From Bacteroidales bacterium (GTDB taxonomy: Bacteria; Bacteroidota; Bacteroidia; Bacteroidales; Azobacteroidaceae): a stretch of 6,758 bases of DNA. The translations under genes and the position numbers were made by a program. Under the pieces are notes generated by a model. The model was not told where the DNA came from. It did no database searches and saw only the letters and a list, made by a program, of their open reading frames with translations. The stretch spans positions 1 to 6,758 of the forward strand of contig JAJBTS010000364.1 of assembly GCA_020860885.1 (NCBI GenBank), given 5' to 3'. Shown piece by piece: positions 6,751 to 6,758 of the stretch. Every line of letters begins with the position of its first letter. The first letter of the stretch is position 1.

Positions 6751-6758
6751 ACAAGATA
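6747..6758 (+). CDS. trpA: tryptophan synthase alpha chain, first four codons
   Basis: ATG at 6747 overlaps the trpF stop (ATGA) and opens MNKI before the window ends. Four residues cannot identify a protein. The call rests on position: trpA is the only pathway gene still missing, and it follows trpF in the B-E-G-D-C-F-A order of Bacteroidales. Bacteroidales TrpA proteins often start with MNRI- or MNKI-like sequence. TrpA would cleave indole-3-glycerol phosphate and channel indole to TrpB. Confidence 0.7.

Overview
The window reads as chromosomal DNA of a Bacteroidota bacterium, most likely Bacteroidales. The gene order trpB-E-G-D-C-F-A is the one known from Bacteroides-type genomes. The main promoter has the Bacteroidota -33/-7 form (TTTG, then TAATTTTG). 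Start codons follow A-rich leaders rather than Shine-Dalgarno sites. No genus can be named from the sequence alone.

Positions 1-877 hold the 3' part of a radical SAM/B12-type maturase of the 'RiPP maturation radical SAM protein 1' family. This is the edge of a peptide natural-product locus that extends left of the window. Its reading frame is broken in a run of nine A (425-433). Deleting one A would join the radical SAM core to its C-terminal domain.

Positions 878-1115 are the control region of the tryptophan operon: a promoter (899-929), an 18-residue leader peptide with three consecutive Trp codons (950-1006), and a 14-bp GC-containing hairpin followed by six T (1049-1083). This is the layout of ribosome-mediated transcription attenuation. 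A 7-nt segment over the leader stop codon is complementary to the terminator loop and the start of its 3' arm, which suggests how terminator choice could be coupled to translation.

Positions 1116-6758 hold trpB, trpE, trpG, trpD, trpC, trpF and the first four codons of trpA, all on the + strand and tightly packed (2-nt gaps or overlaps at four of six junctions). Together they encode the route from chorismate to tryptophan: TrpE/TrpG make anthranilate, TrpD adds phosphoribose, TrpF isomerises, TrpC closes the indole ring, and TrpA/TrpB make tryptophan. trpB carries an in-frame TAG at codon 38, upstream of the catalytic lysine, and trpC has Val where an Asp normally follows the catalytic Lys. 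With the maturase frameshift, these are three small lesions in otherwise well-conserved genes. They are either real recent decay or errors in the assembly.

I see no RNA genes, mobile elements or CRISPR arrays. I do not see a wholly new system. The most notable items are the Trp attenuator, the amber codon in trpB, and the broken RiPP maturase beside the operon.
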